Positions 50,901 to 61,694 of a DNA stretch of 64,000 bases are shown in pieces. Within the stretch, counting starts at the first letter, position 1; every line of letters begins with the position of its first letter. A program made the position numbers and the translations under genes. The notes under the pieces are model-generated. The model was not told where the DNA came from and made no database searches. It was given only the letters and a program-made list of their open reading frames with translations. Origin of the DNA: Macropodus opercularis (taxonomy: Eukaryota > Chordata > Actinopteri > Anabantiformes > Osphronemidae); assembly GCA_030770545.1 (NCBI GenBank), contig CM061102.1, positions 5,879,501-5,943,500 of the forward strand. The letters are read 5' to 3'.

Positions 50901-52759
50901 CAAATTATTCAAAACATGTTCATTAAAAAAATAAAACCAATGTTAGCGGCGGTGACTGTGGATTGTGGACATGGAACTTCTTTCAGAGTGGCTTTGCATT
51001 GCTCCCTCCCCCTGCAGTCTAGGGACTCGCTGCCGCCTTCAAGTGCAGCAAATCCTCAGACGTAAGTGTGTTAAGCCCCGTGTGCTTTGCCGAGGGTGGA
51101 AATGAAGACAGGCTACCCCTATGAAGAATGATGGCTCCTTCAAGAGGCAGCTGTCCTATTTTAAGCAGGCGACACTTACCACAACGTGCTGCATGACTCT
51201 GCCTTTTTTTATAATTTTTATTTTGGTTCTTCTTTCTCATCCCCTCAATCTCCATCTCTGGCATGGTGAGGAAAGACCTGTGAGACTGGAGTAAAGAAAA
51301 GTCACAGGAAGTGAGCAGAGCCTTAAACTCTGTGAGAAGATTATGTGTAGTCCCCCTCAAACATCTTCAAGGATTAAAATGTTATTGATGCATGTTAAGT
51401 CCTCTGGGGGTTTCACTCAAAGGACATTTGGGGCCTTTTATCCCTGACATGAAGGTGGAGGAAAACATTATTGAAGCTCTGCAACGTGACAGAGGTTTTC
51501 CTTTCAGTGGGAGGCTTGAAAGGGAAGAGTTGTCTTCCTCCACCGTTTGAGAGAGAAGACTCATAATTGGCTGGAATAGCTGCTCTTTTCTTCATAGCTG
51601 CCTCTTGAGGTAATTGGTATTTATGAAGTATTTATGGTCCATCTTTGCCAGCGTCAGCTCCACATAGGGTAGAATATGCTATTGCATGGACAGGATGAAA
51701 CGTGTCCATTGTCTTCTTCCCAATTCATACATTCAGTCGAGGGGAGGATTGTTGCGCTTACGTAAGAACCCGAGTGACTGGATCTGGGCGCAAATGACCT
51801 GGTTTCAATATGGCCAGTACACGCGTTTATTTTATTATTTGTAAAACCTCTTGGTGTCCAGAACTGCTTACGTTCATTTCGGTTAGTTGGCGTGGAAGCC
51901 AGCTATTGGCTCCTACATCGAGTAAATAACCGACCTGCTCATGTGCTGACGTGAACTGCCACCGCCTCGGTTAGTGGTGTCGATGGTTTGACAGACGTTT
52001 CCACACCCTGTCCCAGTATGCAGCAGGGTTTCGGGCTAGGTTTTGCTAAACGGCCGGATTCCCCAGCTGCACGTGAACGCGTGGAAGAATCGCATCAGGA
52101 TCAGTAAAGTGCAGTATGTGTAATAAGGCATCAATGAATTGGTTATTTTATTACCTGGCATCTGAGTTTTGCAATAATGCTGTCAGCTGCTCTGTGGGAT
52201 CTACTCTCCAATGCAACATAGAGACATAATATACAGCAAACCAACAGCTGTGCTCCAGTCAATCAGAGAATAAATGGTGTTGTTACACAGAGAACGAAAG
52301 CTTAAGACAAAGCCACTGCTATGTCACATCATAGTAAATGAGTTCTGTCATACTGACTCATAGACTGTCTCAGAGCCTTCTGTAAAACGTGGCTCACTCC
52401 TTTTCCACTTGTGAATGATGAAAACGAGGCAGGAACACGCATGGCATCGCATTATGTGGATGGTTACATGGGATAGTATATTTGGTAAACAGGACAGGAT
52501 CACAGCCAATAAAATGCATGCAGTGCAAAATTAAATCTCATCTTTGTCAGGAGAGGGTGGCAGCAAAACTGTGTACTGAGCTGTGTGTTGCTCTTTGTTC
52601 TGGTGCCAACGCAGTTCAGACTTATCTTCCTGCTTTCCTTCCTTTTTTATTATTCTGTTTATTCTACTGTACAGCCATATCCACATTCTGAGTGACTGAG
52701 CTAATTGTTCCTGCTCATGCATTCTGTGCAGATTCAATTATACGCCACTCTGGGCATCC

Positions 52760-52970
52760 GGAAAAAAAAAAAAGTGAGGGTGGGAAAAGAGGGATGTGAG
52801 CTCAAAGTGTGCGAGAGTGAAAAATGAAAAGGTAAAAAGTGAAGAGGAACTTGAGAAGGTCACAGATAAGAGAGAGGAAAGTTGAGAGAGAGGGAGTATA
52901 GGAAAAGGAGGATGAGAGCTAAGAAGGTGAAGCAGAAGGGATAAATTAGAGAGGGGAGTAAGAGCAGTCC
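52760..52970. repeat. Polypurine tract of about 200 bases led by poly(A)
   Basis: From an A12 run at about 52760-52771 to about 52970 the + strand is overwhelmingly A and G, with GAGAGAG and GAAAAGG words and only scattered pyrimidines. The complement gives an 80-codon Ser/Phe/Leu-rich frame that is an artefact. Such tracts can be triplex-prone or mark old GA-microsatellite decay. Confidence 0.8.
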
Positions 52971-53009
52971 CATGAGTCATATATTTATGTAAGGGGAAAA
53001 TCAGCTCAC

Positions 53010-53130
53010 TGGAGTGTACACTGTAATGGCGCCCCTCTGTATAATGATTGGCGCTGACCTCCCAAATAAGAGGATTAGTTTGTGCCTGAGCTGGCCAGAA
53101 ATAATGGACCTCACCTTAGCTTAGCTGCAG
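53010..53130. promoter_or_regulatory. Candidate conserved noncoding element with paired TGGCGC and an OTX-type site
   Basis: TAATGGCGCC and GATTGGCGC lie about 20 bases apart. GGATTAG at 53072-53078 (complement CTAATCC, an OTX/bicoid-type core) follows, then a CTGGCCAG palindrome and AATAATGG. The block sits immediately after the polypurine tract and has no coding frame. Confidence 0.3.
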
Positions 53131-54254
53131 TTTGACACAGCAGAAAATAGGTAGTGAAATAAGAAAACCTCAGCAGCAGGAGGCTTCCCTGAACCCCATT
53201 CATCTGCATCACCATTGTGTCAAATTGGACATGCATTCCTGCATATCTGCCAGGTTTATGAACAGATGGCTTAACTGGACCCATGTGGACTCATAAAATA
53301 CCGTAGCAGACATCATGGAAATAAGGTGCTGCTGACTGTAAAATGTTGCAGTAATTTATTTCCTTTCCTCTATAACGAGCAGTGAAATGAGTTACTGTGT
53401 CTGGTATTTACATGCACGGCTTTCTGCAGGAAATGAGCTCTTGTTATTGTAGCTTTTGGTCAGGCTGTGACAGAACCAGTCTTCTGCTTGGGAGAATATT
53501 GCTGCTCAGCAGTGAATGTTGTGGCTAATGTCTGACTGCAGGGCACGGTCTCCTTTTGTGTGCTCTGAACAAGCAGGATTAAAGCATCCATCTTGCTCTC
53601 CTGCTTCCCCTAATGGTATTAGGAAAAGGGTGGATAGGTTTCAGTATTCCGTTAAGGAATATCTGATATGGGGTCTGCCTGATTCAATTAAGTAAAAAGC
53701 AAGGTGGGACAGAATGAGTACTGGTGTAATAGCCTCAGAGCTGCATGGCTCAAAGTGGGGCATTTTAATCTGGCAACTGCTTTACCATCCTCCACCTGCA
53801 AAAACGTATATTTCTCACTCATTACTAAATATGAAGGCTCATTGTTCTCTCTCACACATTCAGTCATGACAATACTACACACAACAGACGCACCAACATG
53901 TCCTTCAACCTCAGAGAGGTAGGTGTCTCTAGAAATGCGTCCTTTAAAATGCAAGAAGGATCGGCGGCAGTGGCAGCAGACAGATTCAGGCAGGTTACGG
54001 TCAGTGAGTAACTGTGAAAGTTTGTCTGCTTCTTTAACGTCGCACGTACGTCACGTGACACGATGGCGCCTTGTTTCACGCTTGAACCCAGCGCATTGGT
54101 TGTGTGTGGTGTTTTCCATGAGGAGGACCATGCTGACACTATGCCGCTGCTTCCATAGGGGGCTCTTCAGCCGATGCTTCTGTGAGTTATGTAAAAACGT
54201 AACACTTTATGGCCAAGTGTTTGTTCCTTAAGTGAAATCGGTGTCCAAGTGGGG

Positions 54255-54330
54255 GATTCCTGTGTAGGTGAGTGCTTAAAAGCATCCAGGGTTCGATTCC
54301 AATTTGAGGCTTGTGATGAGTGCATTCAGT
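54255..54330 (+). repeat. Possible tRNA-derived SINE head relic
   Basis: GGTTCGATTCC at 54291-54301 matches the RNA polymerase III box B consensus. A loose box-A-like segment, TAGGTGAGTGC, lies about 27 bases upstream. No cloverleaf folds around it and no SINE tail was recognised, so it is at best a decayed relic. Confidence 0.25.
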
Positions 54331-56429
54331 TGATTGGATACACTCCTAGCTATCTAGCTGACACAGCTGTGTGCTGCTGGCCCCTAATTGATTCCTGACT
54401 TTCAGACTGATGCTCAGGGTCCCGGCTGCTGCCGTCGTCAGTCAGGACTGAGGTTTTCCACGAACGCACGTGACTTTTGACTTTGTGTACATTCAGATTT
54501 GTCCAGTGTGTACAAACCCGTGAGCATTATGCATATATATGTTGTCGTTCTTGATATGAATACTAATCTATTTATTTATAACTTTATGAACACTAATGAA
54601 TACTTGTCTGTCAGTTTAATTTCCTTTGCACTGTAAAACAAGGACGATACGTGGTTATTTTCAGAAGCTTTACGGTTCAAATTCATATTCAGGCAAATTA
54701 GCGTCATTGTTATGATGCGTTACACTCTGCAGTTTCTTCAGATACTGTGGGATTCTAGTTATCTATTGCAATACATATTAAATGAAAGCAACTAGTAATA
54801 CAGACACCACAACCACACCGATGTGTTTATGACATAGAGTTTATGCCATGAATGTTTCCTGCATTGTCTACATTTTAAAATGCAGTGACATGCAGTCAGT
54901 TTTTTACTTACTTGTCTTCTGCATATCGAAACAATGGGAAAAAAAAATCTCAAATGATAACCTGTCTTATGATGGCATATGGAAAATATGTCATGCTGTG
55001 AACATATTTTTCTGTGTGTTTTTCACATTCACAGTTTGCAGGGTGTGAACAAGCAAGCTGTGAATGTGAAGTGAAAGGAGCGATCACCGTTCCTTTACTT
55101 CATGAGTCTATAAAATAATAGAGGGAGCAGAGCATTTCCCCGACTTCACAGACAAAATGACAGCATTTATATGAGCAACAAAGCTATTTCTGGGGCTTCT
55201 TTGTCACATCCTGTCTAAACAAATAGCATCCGTAATTGTGATTGCTCTTTCCCACCTGTGAGGTCCACTGATAAACTAAAAGGCGAAGGAATGTAATTGC
55301 ATAGTATTTTTGCCTGAAAGATGGTTTACCTGATGTCTTCAGCTCTGTTACGCTCAAATACCTCCAAATACATTTCTAATGCATTACGTGTAGGACTTTT
55401 ATGGTGTGTGGGGGCCAGAAAACTCAAATCAGTTTCTTGACTTCTTGCACCTGCACTACAGTTGAGTGGTCAGGTTATCACGCTGCCGTTTGGTGTCTTC
55501 ACACCACCAGGTCCCAATGCTCTCTGGAGCCATTGGGTTTCCATTACCACAAATCCATTCCACTCATTTAAAATTAATGGCTGTGAACCTTCCCTGACCC
55601 CAGAGATAAGCCAGGCCAGCTTTTTTTTTATATAAAACACCTTGAGGATTAGGTTTTCTCTCCTTACCAATCCATTATTGAGTAGACGTAACTTGGGCAT
55701 AGTCATATTTGGATGTTCAGTGTATATTATTGCTTTTTTAATGTGAAATATTATTCTTGTAGTTACCTGTAGCCTCGTTTTAGCTTCATCACTTGTTTTA
55801 TATTGAAATTTCTGTTGTTTTAAATTAATGCATAAATTATCATCATCTGTTGGACAAATAAATCCAACATCACGAACAACAGTGAGCTGTGACAGTTAGA
55901 CAGTTTGAAGCATGATAGTCCTGGCAGAGTCATCAAGCATATCAGTTAATTTCATCATTTATTAATTGTACAAACAACGCATGCATGTCTGAACTGTAGT
56001 AATGGATCATTACTATTGTTACGTTATAGCTTAGCTGATGTTTAATTGGTTAATAATTGCATTGCATTGCATTTTTGTAAATAATCTTCATAAAATAGTC
56101 AAAATGTACTATTGGTCTTTGTCACAATCCTTCCAACCACTGCTACATCCTGTGATAGTCGGCCCTATGACCAGCAGGTTCAGCTGAAACCATCTGTCTT
56201 CTGGCAACAAGAACACAACAGAGTTGTACAGACTTCATCCTTGAAATGTGAATCTATGGGGCTGACACAGTAACAAAACACAGGTTTAGACACAAAATGC
56301 ACCAAAGTTTGCTGTAGGAGTAATAACGACGTACTAATTAACAACACTGACAATAACTTCTGCACTGGAAACAGCTCTGTCTCGTCTTATTGTAGTTTTC
56401 ACCCCGATCTCTCCGCTGTATGACCCAGC

Positions 56430-56620
56430 AATGACTGTTGCTCCTCTCACAGTTATTATTGCTGCTAGAGATTGTCTAATTATAAGAGCTGTGGATAATA
56501 TGCACCTACTGGCCTACTGGCAAGTGCAATTTACCCTACTGAATCCTAATTAGCATAAGCATTGCCATTGTAATGATACCCAATTGGCTGGAGGAAACAA
56601 TGCAAAGCTATAGATTTTGA
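56430..56620. promoter_or_regulatory. Candidate conserved noncoding element
   Basis: The block holds GTCTAATTATAAG, TAATATGCACC, a CCTAATTAGC core, GCATTGCCATTGTAATG (with a SOX-type CATTGT) and CCAATTGG in under 200 bases. It has no coding frame and no simple repeat. Density of homeodomain and SOX-type cores is high relative to the flanks. Confidence 0.3.
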
Positions 56621-58676
56621 ATGTGGTATAATGATATTAAATTACTCTGTGTGAACAACCTGTGTTAAAATTATGTACATACAGTATATTATGTTTGATG
56701 TGACTGCAGCTGGTTTGAATTTTAGACAATGGCTCTCATGAAAGAGAATCATCCACATTTGAGCGCAGGCGTTTGTCCTACATTTTCAGTGCTAAGTGTG
56801 CACAATCTAGCAGATGGTACTGTAAACACACTCCAGAATGTAAAATTTCACTCATAAAAGGGCCCTTGATGCGTAATGTTACACTTTCCTAAGCTGAGCT
56901 GTGTAACTTTTACTCATTTTTCCGACTGCTCTCACTGTGAAAACAGGCCTATCTGTTCAAAGTCACGGGATGCACGAGACTGTGTATTCATCCACCACCC
57001 GTGACTCGTAAATGCTGAGAATGGGTTAGGACTGGGGCTGTCGGGGACATTACCCTGGGCTCTTTTTTTGCCCCCTGAGGACGCAGCCATTGGTGGTGGA
57101 GGAAGGAAAATTTCTCAGTCTTATCAGCATGACAGCACCCAGTGCTCTAATCACTGGGTCCCAGAGACAGCCGGAGGTAAAGGGAGAGTGGATGAGTGAG
57201 CAACATCCGAGCAGAGAAGAAGGGGGAAGGAGAGAAGGAAGGAGTTTTGTGTTTATACATCTTAGCTTACATCAAACGACAGCTGCTTCACAGTTCAGTG
57301 CATAACTGAGTGGAAATCCTCTTGGTGAGGAAAGACAAGTGCAGATTCTGTCCCATGCCGCATTGTTGGTGATAAAATAAAAAGACTTTGCCGTTGCATC
57401 AGAAGTATCTTAGCAACAGCATCATGTGGCATCTTAAAAGCATCCTGAGAAGAGAATACAAACAGAATCCCAGATGGTGGACTTTACAATTAAAAAAAAA
57501 ATCTTCCCACCTGATGTTACTGACATAATGAAGGATCTTGTTCCATCAACACTACTTTTATTAGTGCTACAGCAACTGATGTACCTGCACCTTGTCAGGA
57601 ATCTCATACTAATTCAACTAATGTATATATTTTTGACAAAGGTCTACTTTTGAAACACAGCCGTGGATACACCGAATGCAAAACGTTTACAGTAATTACA
57701 CAGCAGCATGTCCAGTTTGAGGCCTTATCAAATGGACCAGCAGCTTGTGTGACGCGCTGAAACCGATCGGATCTTCCTGTAGCGTCCTCTCGTGCTCGGC
57801 GTTGTGCTTGGGGTCATCTATATGGTCTTGGCCTGCAGCAGGTCTTACTAACATAAAGTTGTGTGGGTGGATCTGCTGTATCGCATTTCCATGCTCCAAG
57901 TGATTGTTGAACTGTTTACTGTTAGACAGGAATGCGAGTGACACACACAAGCCCAAAAGCAGTTCCTCCCATGCACCATCACTGGAAACAGTGAACTGTG
58001 AATGTGTTAACTTTATTTTATCCCTACAGTGCAAGTCAAGTAGAAGGTGAAATACTGTGTCACATTCACGTGTAGAGGAGTTCGGGCAGCTTGTGAAGTC
58101 TTGCTACAGAGGTCCCATACGTCTGGGCTGGAGAAGGACTGTAGGACAGAAGCAGGGGGAGCAACATGCGTAGGAATAAATTCACCACAGCTACACAGAC
58201 CTTGATCTGCTACCGATGTTATTCAAACGGTACAAGCTCTTACACAATCATACTTAGTAAAAGCCAGATTGTACTGGGAGCCTCCCCTGGCAGGACATTG
58301 GGTATTAAATCTAGTACAACGTCGATAATGGCCTTGCAGACATTTGGAAAACACGTGTTAAAATATACTTATTTAAATACCGTTTACTATAACATCTTTT
58401 TTTATTTTAACATTCAAAGTGTGAACTTTTACCAGATTAGTGTTGTGTCCCAGGTATGGCTGTAACCACAAAGCCCACTGTGATAGAGTGTGTGCTGCTC
58501 CATTCTCCACACTTGATTTACTACCAGTGCTGCTTTAAAAGAAAGACAATAGGATTGGTGCTATTGATAATTAGTTTTTAATGTGCCACACTCATCATGT
58601 CCAATTTCATGCCCCTTAGGCAGCTGATCACAGATTTAATCAACGCATTATTGCTTGCTATACTTAAACCGACTGT

Positions 58677-58687
58677 GGGGGGGGGGG
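58677..58687. repeat. G11 homopolymer
   Basis: Eleven consecutive G, an unusual run in this composition. A second run of nine G lies at 60671-60679. Both are prone to length errors in sequencing, so frames crossing them are unreliable. Confidence 0.9.
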
Positions 58688-60905
58688 AGCTGCTCCGTGC
58701 ACGCGCTTGTGTGTATGCAGGTAATGGTGTGAAGGGGACACGGTGTTGCCGTTTGTTCGCAGAATTGAAGCGCGAGCGGGAGAAGTTGTCAGCATGCGCA
58801 TCCATCCCATCAACGTCGCTCTTTGATAGACACTGAATGTGTGTTCCAGGCCATTAACCAAGAGCTACATTTGAAGATGACATGCTTGGAAGTGTATGGT
58901 CATGCTGTGATGAAGGAAGCCATTGTTATTATTTTGTTTGGGAGCGTGGAGGAGAGTGTTCGGGCCTCCCTCGCCTGATGAATACAGATGAAAGCGGGGC
59001 TGTTAGGTCTGGTTGACATCACTCTCGTAACACCTGGGACCTGTTAGATTGTTGTTACTGAAAACCTGTTAGGGTTTTGTAAAGGAGGTACTTCTTGGTG
59101 GTGAGACCAGATGAAACTATGTTTTGTAAAAATGCCCACGACCTGCAGCATCTCAATATAGTTTATATATTCAAAGTGTCGAAGTTCCCTTTCTGTTTTG
59201 ACTGACATCTGCTGGTTTTGTGCTCAACATAAAACCAGACCATAAAACGGGACGTTTTCAGGACACAGTTCTTATAGAGACAAAGGAAGTGGATGAAACA
59301 CACGCGACTGGGGCCAAAAAGTAGTGGCGGTGTTTATCTTGAACTACTTAGCTCCCTGGCTGCGAGTCAGACGTAGACAGAGACACTGGGAGGTAGTGGA
59401 GACCTTCATTAAATGCAGCTCAGGCCCTGGTGAAACCCCGGTTAATGTCCCTATCATCTCTGGAGTGGTCCAGCATCCAGTCTCTGTCCAGAAGACTCAT
59501 GTTTAATGCATCTCTGCAGCTCTTGTCATTTAACCTCACCTCTGGAGGTTGGGGGTCGGGGTGGGATAGCAAAGGTTCCCCCAAGACCCATAAGCGGGCG
59601 AAGCGGCAGTGCAGCTTTTCTTCACCATCACCATTTAACATGGGGAGAGCTGAGCTGCTCCGTGTGTCACCTACAGTATACACACAAACACGCTGTTTGA
59701 ACCTGAACTCAAGGCTGTTCCGGTGCGACTGTGGCTTAGAGAAGCACTTTGTTGACACTCTGTCTGACGATTAATTGCTTACTGTAGCAGTTTTGTTGTT
59801 CATACTGGTAAAAGCTCTTCAGATTGTTGGCTGTCAATCACCCGATTGAATATTTTGTTGGACGCGAGGCCTTCTGTCTGAGATGCATTCCGTCAGATTG
59901 TGTCATGCTACTTGAATATAGTCATTTACATTTACAACGAGGTTGGACGACGCAGGGTACCGGCTTGTTTCGGGCCGACTAAGGCCTCTAAGCCTGCACA
60001 GATACATGTCCGGGGATTTGGGAGAACGAGCAATGATTTTGCAAGATACATCTTTACCACAAGTGGGGCTGTGTAACGGGATATGAAATAGCTGGAATTC
60101 TCCTCTTTGTTTCACTTCACTGATCGTCATGCTGCATTTTCTTCACATTTTCTCTGCTTACATGCAAAGGCTGCCTCTCGCTCGCTGAACACTCCAACAC
60201 CCACTCAATCTCTGCCTCGTCTTTCGTGTTCTGGATAATGGTAATTAGAATATCACCATGTTTGAAATTTGGCAAAAGTTGAAGAGGAAGTAGGTTTAGT
60301 AATCAAAAGCTGCCTTGTAGCTGGAACCCTGATGCTTACTTGGCTAAAAGATGTTTTTCAATGATGGGGGCCTACATGAATGCCAGACTGTGTACTGTGG
60401 CCAAACGCCACTCTGTGCCTGCAATGCTGGATTTTATGCAGATGTCCCAAAAGACAGATTTCTCTTTTGTGAGTTTGTGTTTCTTACTTGTGTCTTGATC
60501 AGAGTTGGAATGAAAAAAAAAGACATTTCACAGCTGAATGAGAGCAACGGTCATTGTGATAAAGTGAAATACAAAGGGAAGCAACGGGAGCCAGCTGCAC
60601 CTCTGAAGTCCATTATACCTAGTTTAATTAATCCATACACAAATGGGAAATTGGCTTATTGTGCTCGTAAGGGGGGGGGTTATGTCCTGGCCTGGTGGCT
60701 GGAAGCAGAAACTTCCTGCAGTCACTGTCGGCCGCTGAGCAACCTGAGACTTCTGCCTGGGGTTCGGCTTCTTTGTTGATACCGTACACGTTGCATTTAT
60801 TAGCCTGATCAATGTTGAGCCATTACACGAATCAAAGGTCGTGTTATCATACATAGTCATGTACTTTTCGATGTGTCACTGTCTGAATGATGGACCTTTG
60901 AAGCT

Positions 60906-61694
60906 GTGTTACATAAAGTAGCCACATGCATGTACAACGAAGCCACTTTTTCTTTCCACTTACTTTCAGGTTGTACGTTTTTCGTACAAACATCAAAAAA
61001 TAAGTTGATCAAAAAACATAATTGCAGTGAAATGATTTTTATTCTTGCACTTAAACTTCAACAACTCACTATTTTTCAAATCAGCTGCTGTCTTCTAATG
61101 AATTCCTTTGGAAGAGGCGCCCTGCATGGAAACCTTTATTTTGCTTTATCTTGTACTTTACAAGCATGCACCTCTGCACAGTGGCAAATAGGGGAAATTA
61201 AATTTAAGTGGGCTTTGATTGCTAACCACCCTTTCTGTTTTTCCCCCCTCCCTTCTGTGCCCACCACCCTCCTCCTTTCCAACGCAGGAGCTGCACAGTA
61301 CCCAGGTAAGCCTTCCCCGTCATTCCTCGCCGCATCCTCTCGCCATGTTTCAGCTTTCTACCTTTTGTTCTTTCTTTCAAGTAGTGTGTACGTGTTGCGT
61401 AGACCCATCTGCAGACTTTCTCCATCTCGGCTTCTCTCTTTCTTCACACATTTGTGTTTCTGCCTGCTACTCTCTTGCACTCATCACAGTTCATTTCTTC
61501 CAAATATCGTGCAGCTGCCATTGCTGCTCACTGAGACATCTTCAGCTGCTTGGCAGTGTGCTCACAGCACTAGCTGTAGCACGCTGGTGGACTCCACCGT
61601 TAACCAGATAGCAACAAAGATGGCAATCAGTGATCTGAAGAGTTTTATTTACAGCATTTTACAACATGATTACTACGATCCTGTAAGTAAGTAA
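60906..61694 (+). other. Longest open frame (262 codons) with exon-like borders, coding status doubtful
   Basis: This frame stays open for 262 codons, much longer than any other in the window. Inside it, an acceptor-like tract (TTTCTTTCCACTTACTTTCAG) ends at 60969. Three overlapping GTAAGT donors start at 61683, 61687 and 61691, and the frame's TAA lies within them. An internal exon of 60970-61682 (713 nt) would therefore be fully open. Against coding, the middle third is strongly pyrimidine-rich, which removes stop codons in several frames, and a second frame is open over 61219-61611. The translation is Leu/Ser/Phe-rich with no recognised domain. I regard it as noncoding or a novel exon, with noncoding more likely. 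Confidence 0.2.
61288..61305 (+). other. Candidate 18-nt microexon
   Basis: A pyrimidine tract of more than 45 bases ending CCAACGCAG (61287) is followed by 18 bases (GAGCTGCACAGTACCCAG) and then a near-perfect donor, CAG|GTAAGC, at 61306. Eighteen bases is a multiple of three, the usual property of neuronal microexons. It would encode ELHSTQ in phase 0, or place AAQYP across the junctions in another phase. No known microexon was matched, so the host gene remains unidentified. Its + strand orientation agrees with the recursive-splice signal at 19.4 kb. Confidence 0.38.

Larger units (their letters stand above)
45419..60350. other. Noncoding sequence, no gene recognised
   Basis: Outside the listed elements no gene was recognised. 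Small features include an (ATTGC)3 run near 56056-56070, an A10 run near 57490, a T9 run at 55621 and a CpG-retaining, compositionally distinct stretch at about 48950-49200. Another CpG-retaining stretch lies at about 51740-52110. A Cys-rich 114-codon frame at 49706-50050 shows no domain spacing. An AG|GTGAAT junction at 46687-46694 behind a short pyrimidine tract is a weaker recursive-splice-like signal. Confidence 0.65.

Noticed and set aside
52738..52980. Minus-strand 80-codon Ser/Leu/Phe-rich frame
   Set aside because: Complement of the polypurine tract, which cannot easily form stop codons.
54255..54330. Functional tRNA gene at the GGTTCGATTCC box
   Set aside because: No cloverleaf can be drawn: acceptor and anticodon stems are missing. 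Kept only as a possible SINE relic.
60351..60779. 142-codon frame with a CxCxxGFY stretch recalling the end of an EGF domain
   Set aside because: Only one fragment fits. The following cysteine is too far away, there is no acceptor-donor pair around it, and a G9 run crosses the frame. Treated as coincidence.
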